A model generated the notes under the pieces. That model did no database searches and was not told where the DNA came from. It saw only the letters and a list, made by a program, of their open reading frames with translations. From Aeoliella sp052161615 (GTDB lineage: Bacteria > Planctomycetota > Planctomycetia > Pirellulales > Lacipirellulaceae): a stretch of DNA of 64,000 nucleotides. The stretch is taken from positions 434,001 to 498,000 of the forward strand of contig NZ_CP197417.1 of assembly GCF_052161615.1 (NCBI RefSeq), in the 5' to 3' direction. A program made the position numbers and the translations under genes. Shown here piece by piece: positions 1-6,796 of the stretch. Each line of letters opens with the position of its first letter. Position 1 is the first letter of the stretch.

Positions 1-1
1 C

Positions 2-1108
2 GGGGCAATTGTTTTCCTGCCTCGCGTATTTCCCGAAGGCTTTCCCGTTCGCGGGTACGGCGTGATGCTGGTGATCGCGGCGATTAGTGGCATGAGCTTG
101 GCGTACGTCCGCTTTCGCCAGGCAGGGCTCAACCCCGAGCTATTGTTCTCGCTCGCATTCTGGATGTTCATTCTCGGCATCGTCGGTGGGCGTGTGTTCT
201 ACGTTGTTGAGTACTGGGAAACCATCTACGCACCGCTGCCGCTCGGCACGGCGATCATCGAAGCCTTGAAGTACGCCAACGGTGGCCTCGTGGTTTATGG
301 GGCATTGTTCGGAGCCGCGGCAGCCTTCGTCTGGTTCGCGCGGCGACATCGCCTGCCGATGCTGGCGCTCGCCGATATGATCGCCCCGAGTCTGGTTGTC
401 GGTCTCGCGTTTGGTCGCATCGGTTGCTTGCTCAATGGCTGCTGCTTTGGTGGCGTGTCCGACGTGCCTTGGGCGGTGACGTTTCCGCAGCAGGACGCCG
501 GTCGTTACAGCCCACCCTATGCCGCGCAGCTAGCATCGGGTGAGTTCTACGGAATGCATCTCGTCGAGCGCGATGGCAAGGTAGTGGTATTCCAAGTTCA
601 GCCGAACAGCGCAGCCGCCAAGGCAGGTATAGCCGAGGGCGATGTCGTAACTCATCTGGCCGGTGTTCCGATGAAAGGTCTGGAAGACGCGGCCAGTGTG
701 TTCAACAACACGCTCAACGAAGAACACACGCTTCCCATTCGGTTCGAAGGCAAATCCGAAGTGGTCCTGCCCGCAGCAAACCTCCCGCCACGCAGTTTGC
801 CGGTGCACCCGACGCAGTGGTATGGTGCCGTGAACGCGGCTCTTTTGGGATGGCTCTTGTGGACCTACTATCCGTTCCGCCGGCGCGATGGCGAGGTGAT
901 TGCCATGCTGCTCACGCTCTATCCGATCGCCCGTTTCCTGCTGGAGATGATCCGCGTGGACGAGGCGTCGTTCATGGGTACCGGACTGAGCATTTCGCAG
1001 AACGTTAGCATCGTGCTGTTTGTAACGGCGATGGCCCTGTGGGCCTATCTTTATCGGCAGCCGCAGGGTCGCGAGTTCGACCCCCCCGGCATGGCTGCCG
1101 CCGTCTAA
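2..1108 (+). CDS. lgt: Prolipoprotein diacylglyceryl transferase with inserted PDZ domain (5' end cut)
   Basis: This membrane enzyme moves diacylglycerol from phosphatidylglycerol onto the lipobox cysteine of preprolipoproteins. The frame is open to the window edge, and FPVRGYGVML (from about base 44) is the family's N-terminal motif, so the true start lies upstream; the GTG/ATG at 62-65 is internal. The signature GRIGCLLNGCCFGG keeps the Arg and Asn of the Lgt motif, and the last helices carry YPIARFLLEMIRVDE. Between the signature and the last two helices, bases about 524-790 encode an extra PDZ-like domain (KVVVFQVQPNSAAAKAGIAE, then GDVVTHLAG). PDZ domains are not part of classical Lgt. 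Several hydrophobic segments fit a polytopic inner-membrane protein. Assignment is secure; the role of the PDZ insert is unknown. Confidence 0.93.
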   Translation, partial: GAIVFLPRVFPEGFPVRGYGVMLVIAAISGMSLAYVRFRQAGLNPELLFSLAFWMFILGIVGGRVFYVVEYWETIYAPLPLGTAIIEALKYANGGLVVYGALFGAAAAFVWFARRHRLPMLALADMIAPSLVVGLAFGRIGCLLNGCCFGGVSDVPWAVTFPQQDAGRYSPPYAAQLASGEFYGMHLVERDGKVVVFQVQPNSAAAKAGIAEGDVVTHLAGVPMKGLEDAASVFNNTLNEEHTLPIRFEGKSEVVLPAANLPPRSLPVHPTQWYGAVNAALLGWLLWTYYPFRRRDGEVIAMLLTLYPIARFLLEMIRVDEASFMGTGLSISQNVSIVLFVTAMALWAYLYRQPQGREFDPPGMAAAV

Positions 1109-1379
1109 TTGCGGCCTTACGAAGTCCCCCGCAAAGTTTTCCAGGCATTCCGAACCGGCCTTGGCGGGGGTGCGTAGAGATTTGCGGTGAGCTGATCAAC
1201 CAGCTGGATGGCACCCCCCTCGACCGACCGCCGGCCCTTTTCCCCCTTGGGGGCCGGCGATGTCGGCGGGAGAAATCTACTTGGCCTGCGAGGTTGGCGA
1301 ATTCTCTTCGCCGCGCGATGGGCCCGTGCGTATTCATTCCCGATTCGTTTCGATTCATTGATCTTTTGGAGTACAGAAC
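1109..1379. other. Intergenic region, lgt to PDZ protein
   Basis: A 271-base gap. No RNA gene is recognisable. The sequence TTTTGGAG just before the ATG at 1380 is a plausible ribosome binding site for the secreted PDZ protein. No convincing promoter hexamers are visible. Confidence 0.4.
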
Positions 1380-2387
1380 ATGAGAAAACGCTGGCACAAA
1401 GTTGCCCTCTGTGCGGCTGGCGGATTCGTTGCCGCTGGCCTGACGTTGAACGCCTACGCCGTGGATGACGCCGCGAAGGCCGAGGACGAAGGTGTCGTGA
1501 TTCAAGTCGGCCCCGAAGGCGCCGGCGACGAGGTGATCCCCGCCGAACGGGGTGCCCCCCAAGGCCTGCCGGGACAATTCCATCCGTTCATGATGCCCGG
1601 TGGTCCGGGTGGCATGGCGATGCCGTCGCAGCCGGTGTCCCCCTACTACATTGGCATCGCAGCCATGCCGGTGGACGAAGCCCTTCGTTCGCACGTGAAT
1701 TTGGAAGACGGCGTTGGACTGTTGGTTCAAGGTGTGTTCGAGGGTAGCCCCGCGGACGAGAGCGGTTTCGAGCCGCACGACATCTTGGTGTCCGCCGACG
1801 GCAAAACGCTGCACGAGCTTGCCGACTTGGTAGCCGTGGTCGATTCGCACGCGGGCGACGAGATGAAGGCGTTCGACATCGAAATCATTCGTCACGGCCA
1901 GCCTCAAACCGTGTCCGTCACGCCCGCCGATCGTCCCGAGAGTGCTGTGGTCGAACCGCAACAAGGCTTCGGTGGTATCGACCCCCAAGTGCTCGATCGT
2001 TTGCGTCAGCTGCCCCAAGGTTTTGGCAACGGCAACGCCCAAGTGTTCCGCATGCCGGGCCTCAATCTTGATCAAGTGCCCGGCAACGTGTCGGTGCAAG
2101 TTCACCGCAATGCCGATGGCACTTCGAAGGTGACCGTCCAGCGTGGTGAAGAGAAGTGGGAAGTCACGGCTGACGACGCCGAATCGCTGGCGAAGCTTCC
2201 CGAAGACCTGCGTCCCATGGTCGAAGGCATGCTCAACGGCAACCCCGGCGGTGGCATGTTCGAAATGAACTCAGGGCTTCCTGAAGACCTGCAGCAACGT
2301 CTGCAACAAATGGAAGAGCAGATGCAGAAGATGCAGGAGCAGATGCTCGACAAGACCGACGCCTCGCGGGCCGAAGTCGAACGTTAG
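1380..2387 (+). CDS. Secreted PDZ-domain protein with coiled-coil C-terminus
   Basis: 335 residues. It begins with a signal peptide (basic MRKRWHK, a hydrophobic stretch, then a cut near AYA). Residues about 88-188 form a PDZ domain with YYIGIAAMP, GVFEGSPADESGFEPHDIL and a DGKTLHEL turn. The rest is Gly/Pro/Gln-rich, ending in a heptad-like QQRLQQMEEQMQKMQEQM segment (about 305-325) predicted to coil. No protease triad is visible, so this is not a complete DegP/HtrA; it is more likely a periplasmic scaffold or peptide-binding protein. It follows lgt on the same strand but 271 bases away. Function is not established. Confidence 0.75.
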   Translation: MRKRWHKVALCAAGGFVAAGLTLNAYAVDDAAKAEDEGVVIQVGPEGAGDEVIPAERGAPQGLPGQFHPFMMPGGPGGMAMPSQPVSPYYIGIAAMPVDEALRSHVNLEDGVGLLVQGVFEGSPADESGFEPHDILVSADGKTLHELADLVAVVDSHAGDEMKAFDIEIIRHGQPQTVSVTPADRPESAVVEPQQGFGGIDPQVLDRLRQLPQGFGNGNAQVFRMPGLNLDQVPGNVSVQVHRNADGTSKVTVQRGEEKWEVTADDAESLAKLPEDLRPMVEGMLNGNPGGGMFEMNSGLPEDLQQRLQQMEEQMQKMQEQMLDKTDASRAEVER

Positions 2388-2413
2388 AGTGTGATCGCGC
2401 AACAGGTTGTGTA

Positions 2414-2448
2414 AGAGCCACGGTCGCGGGGCAGGCGATCGTGGCTCT
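2414..2448 (+). terminator. Hairpin after the PDZ protein gene
   Basis: AGAGCCACGGTCG (2414-2426) pairs with CGATCGTGGCTCT (2436-2448) around a short loop, 27 bases after the stop codon. There is no long T-run, so it is a weak rho-independent candidate. Confidence 0.45.
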
Positions 2449-2463
2449 TCGCTTGCGCGAAGG

Positions 2464-2534
2464 GCGAGCCGGGAGCGTCAGCGACCGGACTGAACGAAGG
2501 GTGAATACTCCGGTCGCTAACGCTCCCGGCTCGC
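2464..2534. repeat. Palindromic repeat, family A, complete copy
   Basis: Two 25-base arms (2464-2488 and 2510-2534) are inverted copies with one mismatch, built on GCGAGCCGGGAGCGT and ending CGACCGG. It lies between the convergent PDZ and rlmN genes and abuts the rlmN stop codon at 2535-2537, so it may also act as a two-way terminator. Related copies are at 8489-8566, 26504-26530, 38904-38930 and 51351-51376. Confidence 0.85.
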
Positions 2535-3584
2535 CTAACCCGAAATCTGCGTCAGGCTCGAACTCCGCCTAAGCTGTCCGCACGCGGCGTTGATCTTATC
2601 GCCTTTGCGGTGGCGGAAACGCACAGCGAGTCCGCCCGCTTCGAGGATCGTGCGAAACACTTGCTGCGCTTCCACAGAGGGCGTGCCGTAGGGCAAGCCG
2701 GCCACCGGGTTGTAGGGGATGACGTTCACCAGGGCCGTGCGACCCGCGAGCAGCTTCACCAGTTGCTGGGCGTGGTCGGGCCGATCGTTGAGATTCGACA
2801 ACAGCACGTACTCGAACGTTAACCGCCGACCGCTGTGCTCGAAGTAGTAGTCGGCCGCGTCGAGGATTTCGCCGAGCGGCATCTTCGAGTTCACCGGCAC
2901 GATCTGGTTTCGCAGCTCGTCGTTGGGTGCATGTAGCGAAATGGCGAGGCGATACCGCGTGTCGAGCTCGGCCAGTTTGCGAATCTGCTTGGGGAGGCCT
3001 ACCGTCGAGATCGTGATTCGGCGATGGCTGATGCCGAGGCCATCCTCACGGGCGATTTGATCGAGCGTTGGTAGCAGCGCGGCGAGGTTGGCAAGCGGTT
3101 CGCCCATGCCCATCACCACGATGTGGCTCAGGCGTTCCTGCGGATCGAGTAGGCGTTGAAGCAGCAGCACTTGCTCCAGGATTTCGCCACTCGTCAGATT
3201 GCGATCCACGCCATCGAGCCCGCTCGCGCAAAAGACGCAACCCATGCCGCAACCGACCTGCGTGCTGATACACAGCGTCCGGCGGACCTTGTCGCGGAGC
3301 AGCACGCACTCGATCTGCCCACCGCCGTCGAGCGTGAGCAGTAGCTTCTCGGTGCCATCGTCGGCCGTCGTGTGACGCGTGATGGTGCTGGTCCAAAGCG
3401 TGAACGACTCGGCAAGCTCCTCACGAAGTTTCTGTGGCAAGTCGCTCATCGCCGCGAACTCACCGGCACGCCCTTCGAACAGCCACCGGCGAATCTGCTT
3501 GACGCGAAACTTCGGCAACTTCCGCGCAGCGGCCCACTCAGCGAGCTGGCCGTCGATGTCGTTGAGTAGGTGGGGAAGTTGCAT
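2535..3584 (-). CDS. rlmN: 23S rRNA (adenine-2503-C2)-methyltransferase / tRNA A37 methyltransferase RlmN
   Basis: Radical-SAM methyltransferase, 349 residues, the usual family length. The [4Fe-4S] cluster motif CxxxCxxC is C112-x3-C116-x2-C119 in GCGMGCVFC. VVMGMGEPLAN (the SAM-contacting GEPL segment) and ISTVG follow. The second catalytic cysteine near the C-terminus, needed for the protein-methyl intermediate in RlmN/Cfr enzymes, is C335 in INAACGQL. The ATG at 3584 fits the family N-terminus. The product would methylate A2503 of 23S rRNA and A37 of some tRNAs, affecting decoding accuracy. The gene stands alone on the minus strand; a nested inverted repeat separates it from sppA. Confidence 0.97.
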   Translation of the reverse strand: MQLPHLLNDIDGQLAEWAAARKLPKFRVKQIRRWLFEGRAGEFAAMSDLPQKLREELAESFTLWTSTITRHTTADDGTEKLLLTLDGGGQIECVLLRDKVRRTLCISTQVGCGMGCVFCASGLDGVDRNLTSGEILEQVLLLQRLLDPQERLSHIVVMGMGEPLANLAALLPTLDQIAREDGLGISHRRITISTVGLPKQIRKLAELDTRYRLAISLHAPNDELRNQIVPVNSKMPLGEILDAADYYFEHSGRRLTFEYVLLSNLNDRPDHAQQLVKLLAGRTALVNVIPYNPVAGLPYGTPSVEAQQVFRTILEAGGLAVRFRHRKGDKINAACGQLRRSSSLTQISG

Positions 3585-3597
3585 GTGGGCTAGTTAG

Positions 3598-3824
3598 CGA
3601 CGGATTTACACGGATGAAACACGGATAGATCCGCAGTTGATAGGAGTATCCTAGTCGCTAATGTCGGAAGTAACAGGAGGAAACGGAGAGAACAGAGACA
3701 GGTAAATAGGTTGGATGTAGTTTTGCGATGCAGAATGCCCAGATGCACCTCACCTCATAACTTCTCCGTTCCCTCTGTTGTCTCCTGTTCAGAATCCGTG
3801 TTTCATCCGTATAAATCCGTGGCT
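3598..3824. repeat. Nested inverted-repeat element between sppA and rlmN
   Basis: Outer arms resemble each other inverted: the ACGGATGAAACACGGAT segment near 3611-3627 and ATCCGTGTTTCATCCGT near 3793-3809. Inside, AACAGGAGGAAACGGAGAGA near 3670-3690 is inverted near 3764-3790. The element fills the 242-base gap between the two minus-strand genes. A similar outer repeat is present at 31366-31464. No coding sequence is visible inside. Confidence 0.7.
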
Positions 3825-3826
3825 CA

Positions 3827-4894
3827 TTAATTACCCAACACCCCCGGCACCCAGCCGTGCAAGTAGTAGGCTTTGGGCGAGGCGACTTCGCCCAAGGTAT
3901 TGAGGTCAAGCTTCGTTGCCGGTGCCTTGGCCGAGCCGAGGATGGCGTCGAACGCACCCGGTGGCTTGTTGTATTCTACACAGCGAACGTCTTCGAGCGT
4001 GCTGTCTTTGCCGGCTAGTTCTGCGGCGCGGGCCAGGGCGTCTTCGAGGTAGCCGATCTCGTCGATCAGCTTGAGCGCCTTCGCTTGGTCGGCGGTAAAG
4101 ATTTGGCCGGTGGCGATGGCGTCGAGGTCCTCGGGGTTATCCTTATACATCGGCCGGCCTTCTTTGATCTTGTCCTTAAAACTGGTCAGCATCTCGTCGA
4201 CCAAAGTTTGAAGGATGTGGCGCTCTTCCTCGGTCATTGGTTTGGTAAGGCTGCCGAGGTCCTTCAGCGGGTTGCTCATGATCGAATCGTCCACCACGTT
4301 CCAATCTTTGAGCAAGCCGGACAGGTCGTAGTGGGGGATGATCACGCCTATGGAGCCGGTGATCGTCGCCGGCTCGGCGTAGATCGAGTTCTCGGTGTCG
4401 CCGACCGCGGAAGCCAGGTAGTAACCACCGCTGGCGCAGATGCTACCCATGCTCACCACGATCGGTAGCGGCTTGCCCTTGGCATCCCCCTCGCGACTTT
4501 CGCCGGTAGCCAGCTCGCGGAGTTTGTGGTGCAAGTAGTCGCTGTAGGTTACCGTGCCGCCGGGCGAGTTGATCCGCAGCACCACGGCCACCACGTTCTG
4601 GTCGGCCTTCACACGGTCGATCTGCTCCTTGATGAACGTATCCGCTTCGCTGATGGTCCCGGCGACGCTGATGATCGCCACCTTGTCGGTTGCCGTTTTG
4701 CTGCCGGCGTAGTAACGCTCCTGCGGGCCGCCGGGGGTATTGAAGTAGCTGTGGTAGGCGGCCTGCATGCCGACGATCACCAGGATGGCAAACACGAGCG
4801 CGGCGATCAGGAACTTGCCATACCGGCCGAACATGCTTTCCTTCTGCTGGATCACAATGGTGGTGGGGGCGGGCGAGGAATCGGCGGTCGACAT
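3827..4894 (-). CDS. sppA: Signal peptide peptidase SppA-like serine protease (S49)
   Basis: 355 residues: a cytoplasmic N-terminus, one membrane helix (about 28-46), then a single S49 domain, like the short bacterial SppA rather than the double-length enterobacterial form. The nucleophile segment is ASGGYYLAS (Ser155), preceded by the RINSPGG motif that forms the oxyanion region. The family degrades released signal peptides in the membrane. The stretch that normally reads I-K-S-G ahead of a KD pair reads SIMSNPLKD here, so the usual conserved lysine seems replaced by Met; whether this is the catalytic lysine needs an alignment. The ATG at 4894 gives a natural N-terminus. The stop codon lies at the edge of the nested repeat. 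Confidence 0.9.
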   Translation of the reverse strand: MSTADSSPAPTTIVIQQKESMFGRYGKFLIAALVFAILVIVGMQAAYHSYFNTPGGPQERYYAGSKTATDKVAIISVAGTISEADTFIKEQIDRVKADQNVVAVVLRINSPGGTVTYSDYLHHKLRELATGESREGDAKGKPLPIVVSMGSICASGGYYLASAVGDTENSIYAEPATITGSIGVIIPHYDLSGLLKDWNVVDDSIMSNPLKDLGSLTKPMTEEERHILQTLVDEMLTSFKDKIKEGRPMYKDNPEDLDAIATGQIFTADQAKALKLIDEIGYLEDALARAAELAGKDSTLEDVRCVEYNKPPGAFDAILGSAKAPATKLDLNTLGEVASPKAYYLHGWVPGVLGN

Positions 4895-5130
4895 CCTGAA
4901 TACTCCGGCGTGGACGGGCTACAAACACACGGGGGGCGGCAAGCTACTCCGCTAGCACTCCCCCGCGGCAATCCTTCATTCTAAACCGCGGCGCGAATGG
5001 GCACAAAGCGCCACGCCCCGCGGGCGATGGGTGTTGCCAACATCGCGCGAAGGGGGGTACAGTAGGCCGGCAGGGTGGCCATTTTGGGCAACCCTTTCTG
5101 GCGACAACGGACTGGCAAAGGACTGACATC

Positions 5131-5880
5131 GTGTTTATCTGTGCTTCCACTGAGTGTTTTCCCGGCCTGGGACCCAAGGAAGTTTTGCAGCAATTGGTCG
5201 ATCTCGAGTACACCTCGACCGAGCTAGCACTGCACGAAACCGACGGCTGGATGAAGCCCAGCGAGGTGGTGGCCGACCTCGAGCGAGCCATCGGCGTGTG
5301 TGGCGACATCCACCGGATGCACGTTGCCGCGCTGTCGATCGAGATCGAAGCCACCGGCGATGACTACTACAAGCAGTTCGCCGCGTGCTGCAAACTGGCC
5401 AAGGCAATTAAGGTCGTGACGCTGGTCGTCCCCTCCTCGGAACTTGGCACGCCATTCAACGAAGAGATCGAACGCCTGAAGAACATGGTGGCGCTCGCCT
5501 CGCTCGAAGGGGCTGTGGTCGCCATGAAGACCACCATTGGCTGCATGAGCCAGGACCCCGATACTGCTGCGGTGATCTGCGACAACGTCAAAGGCCTCGG
5601 CCTGGCGCTTGACCCCAGCCACTACATCGCCGGGCCGAACCAGAGTCGCAACTACGACAAGGTGATGAAGTACGTCCGCCACACGCACCTCCGCGACACC
5701 TCGAAGACCGAACTGCAAGTCCGCGTCGGCCAGGGCGAGGTCGACTACGGCCGGCTGATGCAGCAGCTCGCCAAGGAAAAGTACAGCCGGGCCCTGTCGG
5801 TGTTCATCACCCCGATGGAAGGGGTCGACCACCACGGCGAGATGCGCAAAATGCGGCTGTTGCTCGATAGCTTGCTGTAA
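5131..5880 (+). CDS. Sugar phosphate isomerase/epimerase-like TIM-barrel protein
   Basis: 249 residues from a GTG start. It has the xylose-isomerase-like TIM-barrel pattern of this superfamily: LALDPSHYIAG (metal-binding Asp/His strand), VRHTHLRDT and VGQGEVDYGRLMQQL. These resemble the metal and substrate sites of AP-endonuclease-2-type isomerases and epimerases. The substrate cannot be read from sequence. It stands alone, divergent from sppA, with a clear terminator downstream at 5953-5984. It could equally be an inositol- or hydroxypyruvate-type isomerase. Confidence 0.8.
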   Translation: MFICASTECFPGLGPKEVLQQLVDLEYTSTELALHETDGWMKPSEVVADLERAIGVCGDIHRMHVAALSIEIEATGDDYYKQFAACCKLAKAIKVVTLVVPSSELGTPFNEEIERLKNMVALASLEGAVVAMKTTIGCMSQDPDTAAVICDNVKGLGLALDPSHYIAGPNQSRNYDKVMKYVRHTHLRDTSKTELQVRVGQGEVDYGRLMQQLAKEKYSRALSVFITPMEGVDHHGEMRKMRLLLDSLL

Positions 5881-5910
5881 TTCGAGCGGCGAAAACGACT
5901 TTTCCCCTAG

Positions 5911-5935
5911 CCGGACCTCCACGAGGTCCGCGAAC
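5911..5935. repeat. Small hairpin repeat (GGACC-CCACG-GGTCC family)
   Basis: GGACCTCCACGAGGTCC is a 6-bp hairpin followed by GCGAAC. A second copy at 51265-51288 reads GGACCGCCACGCGGTCC. The T-A pair is replaced by G-C on both sides, which preserves the stem. Confidence 0.65.
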
Positions 5936-5952
5936 AGCCCCCGTCGCCACAG

Positions 5953-5984
5953 AACCTCGCTCCCCCGGCGGGGTTTCTTCTTTC
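5953..5984 (+). terminator. Rho-independent terminator after the TIM-barrel gene
   Basis: AACCTCGC (5953-5960) pairs with GCGGGGTT (5968-5975) around a seven-base loop, one pair being T-G. A pyrimidine tract TTTCTTCTTT follows. It is 72 bases after the stop codon and before the sigma-factor gene. Confidence 0.75.
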
Positions 5985-6087
5985 GTCGGCGTTGGTCAGC
6001 TAGCCGGCGACCGGATAGACTAGACTTTACGAGCTCGGCGCGTGGTTTGCGCGGGGCGATGTCCACCAGCCACCCGCGAGCGCGTGC

Positions 6088-6723
6088 GTGAGCGTCAGTC
6101 AGACCATCATCGACCGCTATACCCAATCCGACCCCGACGTGCGGCTGATGCTGCGCGTGGCGGCGGACGATGCGCACGCGTTCGAGGAACTGATGCGTCG
6201 CTACCAGAACCGACTGGTGGCCGTGCTCGCTCATTTGGTGGGTCGCCGCGATATGGCCGAGGACCTGGCCCAGGACGTTTTTCTGCGAGTGTACCGTGCC
6301 CGGAAGAAGTACGTCCCGGCGTCGAAGTTTAGTACCTGGCTGTTCACGATCGCCAACAACGTCGCCTCGAACGCCTTGCGAACCCTCGCCAGACGCAAAG
6401 AAGTCAACGTCACCGCCGCTCCCGACTCGTCGGGCGCGAACCCCATCGAACACACCGCCCTGGCGGCCAGCGCCCTGATGCCGACCCGCCAGCTCGATAA
6501 GGCCGAGATGTCGGAAGTCGTGCGCATGGCGATCGAAACCCTGAACGAGCGGCAGCGCATGGCGGTGCTGCTGGCGAAGTTCGAACAACTCAGCTACGCC
6601 GAAATCGGCGAGATCATGGACATGACCCCCCAGGCCATCAAGTCGCTGCTTTCCCGCGCAAGAACCAACCTCCGCGAAGTGCTAGAACCTTACCTAGAAC
6701 AAGGCGAAGCCCTAAAGGTTTAA
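6088..6723 (+). CDS. ECF-type RNA polymerase sigma factor
   Basis: 211 residues from a GTG start. Region 2 spans about residues 25-95: FEELMRRYQNRLVAVL, then EDLAQDVFLRVYRARKKY and FSTWLFTIANNVASNALR (core binding and -10 recognition). Region 4 spans about 150-205: LNERQRMAVLLAKFEQLSYA and MDMTPQAIKSLLSRARTNLR, a helix-turn-helix for the -35 element. It redirects RNA polymerase to a stress or envelope regulon that cannot be named from sequence. The next gene encodes its presumed membrane anti-sigma partner, a standard ECF arrangement. An upstream ATG in another frame (6042) is out of register with the sigma domains. Confidence 0.93.
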   Translation: MSVSQTIIDRYTQSDPDVRLMLRVAADDAHAFEELMRRYQNRLVAVLAHLVGRRDMAEDLAQDVFLRVYRARKKYVPASKFSTWLFTIANNVASNALRTLARRKEVNVTAAPDSSGANPIEHTALAASALMPTRQLDKAEMSEVVRMAIETLNERQRMAVLLAKFEQLSYAEIGEIMDMTPQAIKSLLSRARTNLREVLEPYLEQGEALKV

Positions 6724-6796
6724 GAAGAAGTGAGTAAGTAACCTAACCCCGCCGTCCCCCCCCCAATCCCTTTCGTCATTCGTCATTTCGTCTACC

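Noticed and set aside
1005..2105. Long minus-strand frame opposite the secreted PDZ gene
   Set aside because: His/Arg-rich composition with no domain; it is the antisense shadow of a well-supported gene with a signal peptide.
5224..6588. 454-codon minus-strand frame
   Set aside because: Antisense of the TIM-barrel and sigma genes; no family resemblance.
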